Shown piece by piece: positions 1-10,900 of a DNA stretch of 64,000 nt. The notes under the pieces were generated by a model, which saw only the letters and a list, made by a program, of their open reading frames with translations, had not been told where the DNA came from and did no database searches. Location of the stretch: assembly GCA_030159075.1 (NCBI GenBank), contig BROG01000551.1:441197-505196 (forward strand). The letters are read 5' to 3'. The position numbers and the translations under genes are program-made. Source of the DNA: Atrina japonica. Lineage: Eukaryota; Mollusca; Bivalvia; Pterioida; Pinnidae. Positions within the stretch are counted from its first letter, which is position 1. The number at the start of each line of letters is the position of its first letter.

Positions 1-1584
1 CACACACACGCCAGAAGGGGGGGGGGGGGGGCTTAACCAACTTAAAACACACACACACGCCAGAGACGTCTTGGGGGCTAAGCCCCAATTTTCAACACCT
101 ATGCCTATCTTTGGAAAAAAAGTGGGGGGGGGGGGCGGCTCCGACGCCTATGATCAGTATATATATTATGACATCAAATAACTTGTTATAATGTCTGTAG
201 ATCTATTTATAATCAAAACAAAATAAACAGTCCATATTGAAGAGATATGTGTAATAACGTGTCCTAAATTTCAGGTATTATTGGCAATAGGCAGTATTAC
301 TAAGACGTGGTGGTGCAGCCGGAATGCTATAGAAATCCAAAGCTTCATAGTCCAGTGATTGTGCAGATGAGGGGACGGAACCTTGACGCCGTGGAAGTCT
401 ATGATTCCCAGGGTTACAATAACCTCTTGACATTTTGAAAGTTGTAATCCTTATAAGAATTTCTCTCAGTTTATCCATCGAGATTGAATGTTGTCTGATG
501 AGTGAAACTTATTTGCATCGCCTGGATTATACTTTACTGTAAAATGGGCAGTGGTGAAGCAGGACAGAGGCTGTGCGTCTCTTTTTCCAATGCTTCACCA
601 AGCCAGCGTAGGTTCTAAAGATGCGTGGTCCACATGAACAAAGCATATCTCCAGAATATCGGTATTGACCATGAAGAAAATTAGAATATACAAAGAATAG
701 ATATAAGCAACTGAAATGAACAGATGACCTCGAAGAAAATAAGGCAAATAAATTCTAAGGATACACTGACTACGGGATTCCATGAATCTAAGCATAGAAT
801 CTCTCTCATCATCAGTTCCCAAAATTACCCTTTTATTCCACACCTGTATCATGTAAGTAATTTTGTTTTATTTAACCCCCAAAAAATGATGAAATAATAT
901 GTGAAACAAACTAGGCAGATAAATTCTAGGGAAATACTGACTACGGGATTCCATGAATGTAAGCATAGAGTCGCTCTCATCTGTTACAATAACTACCCTT
1001 TAAGTTACGCATAGATAAATTATTACGGGAATTTAAGACCGAAATTTCTATAGATAAGTAAAATTGAAATTCATTCACTTAAAGCTGTCATCGTAACTTT
1101 TAAACAAGTTTTGAAAAAAAAAAAAAAACCATAATGTTTTTGAAACAACCCAGATATATATTATTCCACAGGCAGACATTTTTGTTAAATGTTATCAATA
1201 GAAATTGGCTGACAATTCCGCTATAAAAGACGAGGTCACAGAACGACCGTTATTTTACACCTGTACTCTCAAAGCGAAATAATGGACAGATGACCTGTAA
1301 TAAAAAAAATACGCATTAATTTTTATATCAAAGACTTCAATAAAGATACGTATTAAATAAATTTATAATTACTTTTAAATTCATTATTTCAGCATCCGTA
1401 AAATAATATGCACTTTTGACTAAAAATAAATAAACTCCTACCAGTAATCTGCATCCTTTCGTTATGTTGTTTACATAGCGCCACATTCTGGTGAACTCGG
1501 TAAAGTGAGCAGTCGGGTCGCTCGCACTTGACCAATGACAAGGTACTCCTTCATATTTTTACAAAGATGACGACAAATAAACGT
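1..1584. other. Gene-free left edge with low-complexity tracts
   Basis: No supportable gene. The first 140 bases carry CA repeats and two long G runs (near 18-30 and 126-137). Short open frames on the minus strand near 278-478 and 595-852 have no recognisable domain and no splice support. The stretch is AT-rich with several A homopolymers. Confidence 0.6.
741..1005. repeat. Direct duplication, two copies of about 92 bp
   Basis: The stretch at about 741-835 is repeated with mismatches at about 912-1003. Both copies share the core ACTACGGGATTCCATGAAT followed by a similar AAGCATAGA segment. A local direct duplication with no coding signal. Confidence 0.7.
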
Positions 1585-1860
1585 TTGTTTGTTTGTTTAT
1601 TGTTGTTTAACTTCCCACTCAAGAATATTTCACTCATATGGAGACGTCACCAAATGCTGGTGAAGGGCTTCAAATTTTGGCCTATGCTCAGCACTTCCGG
1701 CCATTGAGCAGTGAGGGTTCTTTAATGCGCCGACACCTACTGCGACACGGAACCTCGATTTTTACTGTCTCATCCGAAGGACAGTTGCGTGTTTTCATGG
1801 CAGAAACAAAATTGTGGGAATGTTGGCCTGGATCATTGATAGAATCTTGCTCTTCATTTT
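1585..1860 (-). repeat. SINE family 1, truncated copy
   Basis: Begins with a GTTTGTTTGTTTATTGTTG tract and continues through text shared with the copies at 53931-54215 (same orientation) and 35520-35775 (opposite orientation). The 35520 copy keeps a tRNA-like head with A-box and B-box sequences, so the family is a tRNA-derived SINE. This copy lacks the tRNA-like head. Confidence 0.75.
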
Positions 1861-2327
1861 CTGTATCACAACATCATTTCACTCATTATTTTTTTTTTAA
1901 CTGCTTGATTATTGTCTCCTGAAGAATATAAAAAAATGTCAGATACCAAAGTATAAATCAATAGAATGTCCAGGACATAGATACAAATCCGTAAAAATAG
2001 ACAAACACGGACCTCTGCAAACCAAGAGGTGGGATCAGGTGCCATGGAGGAGTAAGCATCCCCTGTCGACCGGTCACACCCGCCTCGAGTCCACAGTCAA
2101 GTCCAATGAAACACGTGAGGAGTGTATCCTCGTCACAATTGGTACAGACGTCTCAACAACCACCAGCGAAAAGGCAACTCAACATTTCACTTAGTGAAAC
2201 AGAGTAGTCGCAAAAAAGACTATTATACCGACCGTAAAATTTGCGGAACGTTGACATTAAACGCGGTTTTCGATATCCCTGTGTCAATAATTTGTCAGTG
2301 AGTAGTTTACCTCTGTATATGAAATCT
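1861..2327. other. No gene seen
   Basis: Non-coding. Nothing recognised beyond short AT-rich tracts and an unplaced repeat-like stretch around 2000-2200. Confidence 0.5.
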
Positions 2328-2925
2328 TCATATGTTGTACACGCCCTGGCATATCATTTGTGAAATATAAACTCCATATGCGAGTGACTGAGGGATATTA
2401 CTACTTAAATGTGGAAAATTTACGATGGGAAAGCCGAAATCGTCGCGTTTATCGTATAGCTTAGTTGCTAATTTCCCGTCTGTGTTTATATTAAGTAAAA
2501 TGTCTAAGTATGAAGCGTGCGTGCTTGATTCCAATAAAGGAGCACAATTGGTTCCCATAGGAATGCCGACAGTTTGTTGAAAGACCACGTCTCCGAACAT
2601 TACAAATATATTGTCTATTAGAAATTCCAGCATGTTTTTTTATATCAACTTCAGTATATTTATGTGAAGAATCAGAGTGGTGTTTGACGAAATAAGTATC
2701 CTTATAGCCAATCACTAGATATTTAAATTTTCGGGTACCACCTTTAGTGAAAAAACAGTGGTCTATGATGCTGAAAGTCTTTCTTTTAATTTTTTATGTG
2801 GAATAGTACTGTAAAGAGTAGAGAAGTCATAAGTTTTGATACTGTGAATTTGAGAAAAATTGTGTGCCTTCAAGTTTTCTAAAAGCTGTTTAGAATTTTT
2901 AAGTATCCACATCTGATTTACAACC
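2328..2925 (-). pseudogene. Reverse transcriptase fragment (Penelope-like or related), internally deleted
   Basis: Minus-strand frames read through an RT palm region. The segment YDFSTLYSTIPHKKLKE lies at about 2790-2845, then FQQTVGIPMGTNCAPLL near 2540-2590, then a YLDILL...KLYDKRDDFGFPIVNFPH segment and AYGVYISQ near 2350. These are the conserved blocks of a common metazoan RT family, probably Penelope-like. After CAPLL the sequence jumps to the YLD block, so the part holding the catalytic YxDD motif is deleted. There are at least two frameshifts. Class assignment is from remembered motif pattern, so moderately sure. It is dead. Confidence 0.75.
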
Positions 2926-3714
2926 TGCAAAGGTAAACACAAATTAAAAAAAATTCATATGGACGTACACTAAATAAGAATCACACGTAATTGTATAGCT
3001 CGCCTATTTCTTGCGTGTTATAATTTGGGACATTTAGGCCAGAGCAACCAGAATCTTCCTGCGTGGTTGAGTAATGACCATAGTCAATGTGAATGTGAAC
3101 TTCAATGGCTGTAGCTGCAGTACTTTGCCCACAATGGACTGAAACTAAAAAAGCACGACGCCAAAGCAGGCAAAGAAAGGTAATCCGAAAAGATAGCTTG
3201 AATCTTCGACGACCTAACACCGACCGAGATCCCAAGACCATAATGAAAACTTAACATTTATCTGAACACTGCAAAATCTGAAAGTAAAAAAAAATTAAAA
3301 ATTAAAAAAAACACCAAATATTCTTCAACTTCACAACATCAATGTTAGACCCCCTAGGATTTTGCATACGAAATATCACCAACCTCGCAGCCTTTGGAGC
3401 TAAACACTTATAACTTTGGTATTATGTTTATAATATTTACAAATTAAAAAAGGTATTGTAAATTAAATTTCAAAACATCGGTGCTAGACTCCCAAGGAAC
3501 AAACAGACCAAAAATCACCAACTTTGCACAAATATGAATTGAACAGTAAGCCGGTAACCAAACACCAAACCTTAATAGCAACACCTATGTCTCACTTTTG
3601 CGACTTTGTCATGCGAGACAATAAATCATTCTCTCTCTCTCTCTCTCTTTGAATTATGATTATTCTACGAGACTAAAATTCCTGTACAGCAAATATTTTA
3701 TTTCTACAATAATA
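2926..3714. other. Non-coding, short CT microsatellite
   Basis: No gene supported. A minus-strand open frame at 2981-3241 has no recognisable features. A (CT)n microsatellite lies at about 3631-3648. Confidence 0.55.
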
Positions 3715-4890
3715 ATTTAGAACATCACCAGTAGATAGTTTGTATGTAGAAGCTGGTCACAACGACGGATCAAACTAACGTTACAGTATATTACAAAATT
3801 AAAGTCTGATCCTAACAATCCGGCATACGACTGTGTCTTTCAACCACTGTATGAACAATTGTACGAAAATCGTACAAAGACTATTGCTCCACTTGGCATT
3901 AGAATTAAAGTACATATTGCGATTTATTTCTTTACACTATTTCAGATTTAAATGTATACACACCACCTCCCCGGGAACTAACAAAACCAACTGTTGACTT
4001 ATCTCTAAAAAAAAATAAAAAATCTGATTCAAATCCAATAGATCTAAAACAACAATATTTAGAATTAAATGAAACTTATGACAACAACAACTTTTTACCT
4101 ATTTTCACTGATGGGTCAAAATCCTCAACCAACGTTTCAGCTGCAGCTGTTATTAACTTTGAAATTCTCAAAACAAACATGCCGCGTGATGCCTCTATTT
4201 TCACCACTGAGGCCACAGCGATTTTACTGGCATTAAATTATATAAAGACAAAAGCTCTATGAATTTTTTTATTTATTCAGATTCTTTGTCTTGTTTAAAA
4301 TCAATTGAAAGCGGAAACCTTTCTAATAACATAATTTTTGAAATAATAGAGACAGTACATTATTTGACAACTGTAGGTACAGAGATAGTCTTCTGTTGGA
4401 TTCCTAGCCACATAGGCATAAAAGGAAATACCAAAGCTGATGGGGTTGCGAAATTAGTAATGAGAAATTTACCGTCTGAAAATAAAATTCCTTTCACAGA
4501 TCTTAAACAATCTATTACAGATTACATAACCACAACGTTTCAACAACATTGGGATCTGCAAACTGAAAATAAATTACATGAAATAAATACTTAATTTGTC
4601 TACAATCCACCAGTCTTCACTAGTAATAGAAAAGATGAGGTTACTTTGGCCAGACTTCGTATTGGTCATAGTAACCTTACACATAAATATTTGTTATTTA
4701 AGGAAGAACCACCGGAATGTATTCCGTGTGGGACAAGACTAACAATTTAACATATTTTAACTGAATGTACTGATTTTAAACTTACTCGTGAAAAATATTA
4801 TTCCGAGACAGATCTTAGTAGTGTTTTTAATAACGTCGCAGGCGACATTTAAAATTGGACTATGGGTTTTTGAGAAGAAATCGAAAATTT
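3715..4890 (+). pseudogene. Non-LTR retrotransposon 3' part: RNase H and C-terminal zinc knuckle
   Basis: The plus strand carries the end of a Jockey/I-type retrotransposon ORF2. After a linker (AYDCVFQPLYEQLYENR near 3820-3875) comes an RNase H domain: FTDGSKS near 4100, TTEATAILLALNYI near 4205, IYSDSLSCLKSI near 4272 and WIPSHIGIKGNTKAD near 4400-4440. These hold the D-E-D catalytic set plus the histidine and last aspartate region. A frameshift at about 4258 and stops at about 4593, 4749 and 4850 break the frame. The C-terminal block RLRIGHSNLTHKYLL with CIPCGTRLTI...HILTECTDF is the usual CCHC tail. RT and endonuclease parts are missing, as expected for a 5'-truncated copy. Confidence 0.85.
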
Positions 4891-5638
4891 GTAAATGTTA
4901 ATGACGCACAACGACAGACAAAAGACGATCGTAATAGGTCACCATGAACCTTTGGCCCAGGTGACCTAAAAATAGAGATGCCAGCACCAAGGAAAGTGTC
5001 ATTAGCAGCTCCCCTAGGCCACCTCAAGAATTCTATGTAACAGGCATTGTTAGAGATTGGTACTACCAACAGAATGCATGAGCATGATCCTCTCTAAAGA
5101 CAGCATTTTGAAATAGATTATAGCCGCAGCTTCCATTCAACATTGGCATTTATGATCTTCGGCAGTTTTAAGAGAGTGGACGAGGTATTAATACGATACG
5201 AAAAGAGATGATTTAACGGCGGAACTGCTGAAAATCCCTTCCACACGCCAAAGCAACCCCTGTAGCTCCGGAATGACTTATTGTGTTTAAAATGCAACCA
5301 CTGACATGCCCTCGCCACTACGCAGTTGGCTTGAGTTGTTGTGGTTCTTAGTGGCGGCAGCCTGTTAAGGATCCTCTTCTTCCTGGGTCGGTCGGCCCTC
5401 GGCTCCAGATGGGAGGGGCCTTCTGGCAGACTCACCGACCGGCTACTGTAAATTAGTCAGAACAATGGCGGCAAACATTCCGGATGACTACTTGGCAGAT
5501 ATTACAGTGAGGAATCATTAAGACTGTCTTCTGTCGAAGACCAAAAACTATGGAAGCTCTCAGAGATATGGCGGCAGTGGCAGAGATAACTGTCAATATG
5601 ACCGAAAAAAAAATAAAGATTAAACAAGAAGAGTAGAC
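4891..5638. other. Non-coding left flank of the Polinton-like element
   Basis: The stretch 4891-4978 resembles the end of a dispersed mollusc repeat (ending GTGACCTAAAAA). Minus-strand open frames at 4860-5069, 5118-5435 and 5453-5704 show no domains, and the last runs into the element's TIR. No gene supported. Confidence 0.55.
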
Positions 5639-5644
5639 GCTAGT
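5639..5644. repeat. Target site duplication, left (GCTAGT)
   Basis: GCTAGT directly precedes the first TIR base and is repeated exactly at 19486-19491. A 6-bp duplication is the size made by Polinton (retroviral-type) integrases. Confidence 0.88.
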
Positions 5645-5689
5645 AGTAGTAATAGGCAGCTCCATGACGGGCCATTTGAATTTAACCGC

Positions 5690-5965
5690 CACTGATGACG
5701 TCATCAGAATGCTGGCTTCTGATTGGTCAATTCAAATGGCCCCGCCATGGAGCCGCCTGTGACGTCACAACCGGAAGTGCGTCATACCGGAAGTGAGGTC
5801 AGACCGGAAGTGCGTCATACCGGAAGTGAGGTCATGTTGTCATGGCAATAAGGAGAAAGAGCCAATCGTTGAGCTTGGAGGCGTGTCTATGACCGGAAGT
5901 GGAAGGTTGTGGGGGCGGCCATCTTGGCTAAGGAGAGCCAATGAGAGCCTTCGTTACAAGAGGTT
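5690..5965. promoter_or_regulatory. TIR promoter-like cluster (left)
   Basis: Dense cluster of animal housekeeping promoter sites: TGACGTCA (CRE) near 5696 and again in TGTGACGTCACA near 5758; ACCGGAAGTG (ETS-type) five times between about 5768 and 5905; CCAAT/ATTGG at about 5724, 5861 and 5937; GCGGCCATCTTGGC (YY1-like) near 5916. The mirror copy is at 19170-19440. No TATA box is seen here. Sites are read from sequence; promoter activity is inferred. Confidence 0.7.
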
Positions 5966-6159
5966 GGGGTCACGAGAGTTCACGAGAGGTCACGTGAGTT
6001 CACGAGAAGTCAACGGGAAGAGAGAGAAGTTGGGGTTTTTCCAGTTTTGAGCTGAGAGTGAATCTATTTTTAGAACCGAAACTTTGGGTTTTTCCAGTTT
6101 TGAGCTGAGAGTGAATCTATTTTTAGAACCGAAACTTTGGGTTTTTCCAGGTTTGTGAA

Positions 6160-6330
6160 ACTAGCAGTTGGTGGCGCCACCGTCGTGAAACTAGTAGTTG
6201 GTGGCGCCACCGTCGTTGAGAGTTGTGTATCATGCGCATGTGCGAGAAGCGGTAGGCCGAGCCCGTATCTGTGAGTTAGTCGTCAAGAGTCCTGTTTCAA
6301 GTGCGCAAGCGCGAGAAGTGGTAGGCCGAG
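6160..6330. promoter_or_regulatory. Palindrome pair and NRF1-like sites in TIR
   Basis: GGTGGCGCCACC, a perfect 12-bp palindrome, occurs twice at about 6169 and 6201. It is followed by CATGCGCATGTGCGAG near 6232 and GTGCGCAAGCGCGAG near 6301, which resemble NRF1 sites. Equivalent sequences sit at about 18886-18970 in the right TIR. They could serve transcription or terminal recognition; the sequence does not decide. Confidence 0.55.
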
Positions 6331-6371
6331 CTCGACTCAAGCTTGTACTAAGACTTGTAGAGTAAAAATAA

Positions 6372-6865
6372 AATTTCAAACACTCACCCTATGTTGGTAG
6401 TAGTGGTTTTTCTGACGATGTTGACTCTTCGAGCTTCGGATTGCAAATGAGCTCTCAGAGGTCTAACTGAACCTCTCTCTAGTCATGTGACTTTTTTTTA
6501 TTTCTATTTTTAGTGCATGAAAAAAAATAATCTTGTCCTATCTAATAAAAAAAAAAATTCAAACACTCACCCTAGGCCAATAGTAGTAGTAGTTTTTTCT
6601 TATGATGTTGACTCTTCGAGCTCCGGATTGCAAATGAGCTCTCAGAGGTCTAACTGAACCTATACTCTAGTCATGTGACTTTTTTTTGTTTCTATTTTTA
6701 GTGCATAGAAAATAATCTTGTCCTATCCAATAAAAAAATGAAACACTCACCCTATGCTAAAAGTAGTGGATTTTTTCTTATGATGTTAACACCTCGAGCT
6801 TCAGATCTCAAATGACTTTTCACAAGCTGAACTGAACCTCTCTCTAGTCACATGACTTACTATAT
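6372..6865 (-). repeat. Three subterminal repeats with exon-like 5' splice sites
   Basis: Three tandem related units (about 6372-6497, 6557-6688, 6738-6865). On the minus strand each reads GTTCAGTT...GAAGCTCGA...GTTAACATC or GTCAACATC...AGAAAAA and ends in GGTGAGTG, a strong 5' splice site. One frame encodes a conserved peptide around HLxSEARxVNIxRK in all units, with E changed to G in the second. A related single copy lies at 17837-17925 in the opposite orientation. They could be remnants of an integrase exon, a leader exon, or non-coding repeats. Confidence 0.6.
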
Positions 6866-7024
6866 TTAGACTTTTATCTCATGAAGTGAATACAACAAAA
6901 AACACAAATAAAAATTTAATGTTGAATATACGCGACTAAATAGTGTGTAGTCGCTGTTTTTTAAACTCACCGCTACAGAATAATACATACTTTCAGATAA
7001 GGTTTCTTTTCGAATAAGTTGGGT

Positions 7025-7041
7025 GGTCCCTTAAAAGGGCC
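7025..7041 (-). terminator. Histone-type 3' stem-loop of gene A (variant)
   Basis: Minus strand GGCCCTTTTAAGGGACC, followed by ACCCAAC and then CGAAAAGAAACC. It matches the other four stem-loops but carries one extra base in the 3' arm and an A in the last loop position, so it may be weakened. The downstream purine element is fully conserved. Confidence 0.75.
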
Positions 7042-7078
7042 GTTGATTTCTCCGAAAAGCTGAATAAAAGAGAGACTC

Positions 7079-7384
7079 CTAATATCTGTCGAGTAGACGT
7101 CGCCAATGCCGAACTTCTCTTTCTTTTTCTATCATCAGTCGATTTATCTCGGCCTTATGTTGTCGAAGATTGGTTAATGCTTCCTGAGCTAGTACGTATT
7201 GTACAGGTACTGGAAGTGAAGGGTCAGGTCTAGGTGGTTCCTCCTGATGTGTAGTAGGTGTCACAGGGGTCCCATCAGAATTGATCGGGCTGTGTGGTCT
7301 TACTACAATACGTGTCCTCTGTGTGAGAATGATTCGCAAGTTTCTCTCTTCAGGTTGCATTTCCATATCAGTTGAGTTATCCAT
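7079..7384 (-). CDS. Small element gene A, acidic/proline N-terminus with helical C-terminus
   Basis: Intact 101-residue reading frame. The start ATG is at 7382-7384, downstream of a TATATA box and a CRE. The N-terminal half is polar and proline-rich (residues about 33-55). The C-terminal half is a predicted helix rich in charged residues, ending VRHWRRLLDRY. No known domain recognised. A histone-type stem-loop follows the stop after 37 bases and no AATAAA is seen nearby. Transcribed divergently from the polymerase gene across the E-box repeat block. Function unknown; a small virion or regulatory protein is possible. Confidence 0.7.
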   Translation of the reverse strand: MDNSTDMEMQPEERNLRIILTQRTRIVVRPHSPINSDGTPVTPTTHQEEPPRPDPSLPVPVQYVLAQEALTNLRQHKAEINRLMIEKEREVRHWRRLLDRY

Positions 7385-7404
7385 GATAATGAACTAACAC
7401 CGAG

Positions 7405-7445
7405 ACTTAGACAGTACTAGCTTATATAGAGTGAATGACGTCACG
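7405..7445 (-). promoter_or_regulatory. Promoter of gene A: TATA box and CRE
   Basis: On the minus strand TGACGTCA (7436-7443) is followed about 10 bases later by CTATATAAGC (about 7421-7430), then the gene A start about 40 bases on. Spacing fits a TATA promoter with an adjacent CREB/ATF site. Confidence 0.65.
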
Positions 7446-7460
7446 TATTGATTTTTCCCA

Positions 7461-7700
7461 CGTCTAGACATCTGGCCACCTGTTGTTGACAGTTTTGACA
7501 CTTGGCATCTGAACACCTGTTTTTGACACTTGGCATCTGAACACCTGTTTTTGACATTTTTGACACTTGGCATCTGGCCACCTGTTTTTGACACTTGGCA
7601 TCTGAACACCTGTTGTTGACAATTTTGCCACTTGACATCTGGCCACCTGTTGTTGTAGTCTGTCTAGACATCTACGTCTAGAGATTTGACCACCTGTTTT
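7461..7700. repeat. Tandem repeat block with about nine CACCTG E-boxes
   Basis: Units of roughly 25-40 bases built on CACTTGGCATCTG and CACCTGTTTTTGACA, repeated between divergent gene A and the polymerase gene. Each unit carries CACCTG, an E-box. The block is flanked by TCTAGACATCTGG at the left and TGTCTAGACATCTACGTC at the right. It could be an enhancer or a replication-initiation region. Minus-strand frames through it are repeat artefacts. Confidence 0.75.
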
Positions 7701-7775
7701 ATGAGACAGAAACTGTCACTCCTTTTTAATATTTCTTATTCTATATGAAAATAAAACGAAATACAATACATTCTA

Positions 7776-7795
7776 GTTTTATGGACCTATAAAAC
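7776..7795 (+). promoter_or_regulatory. Shared TATA-type promoter motif upstream of polymerase
   Basis: GTTTTATGGACCTATAAAAC, about 140 bases upstream of the polymerase start. Almost the same motif occurs at 13752-13774 upstream of the BIR gene and nowhere else noticed in the element. Likely a common core promoter. Confidence 0.6.
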
Positions 7796-7932
7796 ATAGA
7801 ATATAAAATACTATATAAATGTGATGATACTTCGTTTGAGTATCTATACAGTTCTTTTCTTTTTTATTATAAATACATGTCTACAGTTACCGTACTTCAT
7901 TTTAGAGTTGACCACGGAAGCATACACACGGA

Positions 7933-10900
7933 ATGGCTAATTTACCGAACTTTGATTTATTGTTAAATGAAAGACAAGAACAGGCGAGAAGTCAAAGACA
8001 GGCTCACCAGAGAGACCAACGGGGTGATGGATTTAATGCAAACAGACAACTCACCGATTATAGTGATTATTATGAAGTAGCCACCCTGAGTGAGCGTAAA
8101 TCACGTAAGTTTAAAACGGCTTCGAATGTGTACCAAGTCAAATTTAAACATTTTTCTAAAGATGCCATACACTTGGTATCAGAGGTAATAGATCATATGT
8201 TGACTTCTATTAAGAACAAACTACAGTGTGAAGATCGGGATAAGATGCGAGTCAATATACATCATCCATCTTTAAAAAGTGAAGTGTGGGTAGAATTTAC
8301 GAATGCTAAAGACCTGAATGCTGATCTACTCATGGGAGAAAATTGAGAAAGTGCAACAGAGTAATGAAAATTTTAGAATCGAAGACGGGTCTACCACCCT
8401 GTCAGTAATCCATGTCATACAACCTGTAGGTAGCGGGGGTGGAAAACGAAAATATCATCTCAGTGTTGATAAAAAAGTCATGCTGAACAAGAAGAGAAGT
8501 TTGATACAGATCAAGAATACAGACAAGACCTGTTTAGCTCGTGCTATTGTAGTTGGTCGTTTTCATTGTCAGAAACCTGGACTTGGAGATGGAGACAAGT
8601 ACAAAAACTGGAAACGCTATTGGCAAACTTTGATTTATGGTGATGCAAAAAGGACTACTCTTCAACGACGAGAAGCTCATGCCTTAATACAACAAGCTGG
8701 ATGTGATCCCCAGCAAGAGAGTGGCCCTGAAGAATGGCAACGTTTTCAGACTGTGTTGTTACCCCACTATCGTTTGAAAATCTACGAACTGAATACCAAC
8801 GCAAAACGATTGACATTAAATGTACTGTATAGTGGTGTGGGATCCGGGGCCCCCATTCACGTCTTATACGATGATCACCATTACGATTGTATCGTATCTA
8901 TGTCTGGACTCTTGGAATGTAATTACTATTGTGACCATTGTGATGTGAGTTATGATCATGTAGAAGATCACCGATGTCCTCAATGCTGCCTTTCGTTGTT
9001 TTGCAGCGTCGCCCTGTGTTCCCGACAACACGATAAAACCTATAGAATGTACACATTGTCAGGGGACATTCACATCGACTCAGTGTTACGAAAATCATTT
9101 GAAACTTTATAGTAGAAATACAACCACTACTCCATGTCAGCTAATGACTCGATGTCTCACTTGTCAAGTATGGATGAGTAAGAAAACAATTCACACAACA
9201 CTGTTGTCAAGAAAAGAAGAAAAAATGTCGCCATTGTAAAACAGATCGTGGATCTAGAGGACCATCGTTGTTTTATACAACGGATCCCTTCTCAGGATGA
9301 ATCATCTTCACCCCCATTTATTACATTTTCTATGATTTTGAGTGTACCCAGGATACCGGAGAACACAAACCTAATCTATGTATTGCTCATCGTGTATGTC
9401 CCCAGTGTACATCCGATGATTGGTGTGAGCAATGTAAAACCATGTCGGATCATCGTATAACATTCCGAGGTCCCAACGACACTCACTGATTTTTTGAGTT
9501 GGTTATTTGAAACGACCGTGTATGATGACATACATCAAAGGGAGAAACTTGTACATGATGGAGCTATAGCTATTGCTCATAACTTTAAAGGGTACGATGG
9601 ACAGTTTATTTTACATCATCTGGTACATCATGCCTGTGAAAAACCTGATGTGATCATGAACGGTTCTAAGATTATGTCTATGACGGCTGGAAACATCAGG
9701 TTTAAAGACTCGTGTAATTTCTTGGCATTTCCTTTAGCTTCGTTACCTAAAGCTTTTGGATTGACTGAACTCAAGAAAGGCTACTTTCCGCATTTGTTCA
9801 ATACAGAAGCTAATGCTGATTACATAGGAGTATATCCCCCAGCTATGTATTACAACCCAGAAGGTATGAAACCTGATGTCCGTCGTGATTTTGAAGCGTG
9901 GTATCAAGACCAAATTCAAAAGGGTGAGATTTTTCATTTGCAATGCGAATTAGAAGAATACTGTGAATCGGACGTGACTATTTTGCGACAAGCTTGTATG
10001 CATTTTCAAAGCATGTGTGTTTGAAACTAACCGATGTAGACCCCTTTGCTGAATCGATTACGTTTGCCAGTACGGGGAATATAGCCTATCGTCGCAATCA
10101 TATGCAAAAAGATACGATTGGTATCATACCTCCGCGGGGGATATCCTTCACCACGACAGTATTCCACCCTAGCATTACGCTGGTTGAGTTGGAAAGAACA
10201 TGAAACTGGGTCAAACGATTAGACATGCTCGTCAGGGAGGGGAAGTCCAAGTAGGATCTTATCGTGTGGATGGTTATCATGAAGACTCTCGCACCATTTA
10301 CGAGTTTCATGGCTGTTTTTGGCACGGATGTCCCTTGTGTTTTCCTAACTTAAAGCAAGTGCAACACCCGTTTCATCCTTCTTTGACGTATGAAGAAGTG
10401 TATCAAAAGACCTTAGAGAGAGATCAGTATTTGCGTCAACACTATCAAGTAGAAACGCTGTGGGAACATGACTATCGTCAAAGGTTACAAGACGGATCCA
10501 GAGTTTCAACATTTCATTGATAAAACGTATGAGGAGTTTCCCGACCCGTTAGTTCCTAAAGATGCTTTATTTGGAGGTCGAACGAATGCTACTCGTTTGC
10601 TCTGTGAAGAAGGAGACATTCGTTACGTGGATGTATGTTCTTTGTACCCTTTTGTCTTGAAACATGGGACTTTTTTCCTATTGGACACCCAGACGTGATT
10701 ACACATGATTTCAAAAGTCTAGATCAATATTTTGGACTGGTACAATGTCGAGTTATTCCTCCTCGTCAGCTGTTTCACCCCGTGTTACCTTATCGGTTTG
10801 CAGGAGGAAAGCTACTTTTTCCTTTATGCCGTACTTGTGCTCAACAAGGAATCGAACAGGAGTTGGGTATGAGTTATCGATGCTCTCATACGAATCAAGA

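Larger units (their letters stand above)
5645..6362. repeat. Left terminal inverted repeat
   Basis: Matches the reverse complement of 18826-19485 along its length with only scattered substitutions and short indels. It contains two tandem copies of a module with TTGGGTTTTTCCAG and two copies of a GGTGGCGCCACC palindrome module. The inner limit is at the CTTGTAGAGT sequence near 6353-6362. Confidence 0.9.

Noticed and set aside
5793..6050. Coding gene in the left TIR (85 codons)
   Set aside because: It lies within the promoter-like TIR, is formed by ETS and purine repeats, and is interrupted in the mirror copy at the right TIR.
6372..6865. Spliced-leader RNA genes
   Set aside because: Donor GGTGAGTG after a short conserved segment and a nearby T-rich stretch in the right copy recall SL RNA, but no consistent Sm site or promoter is shared by the four units, and a peptide frame explains the conservation as well.
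7394..7671. Repeat proteins with KCQKQVFRCQVSK units on the minus strand
   Set aside because: They come from the E-box tandem array; three frames are open together and no start or 3' signal fits.
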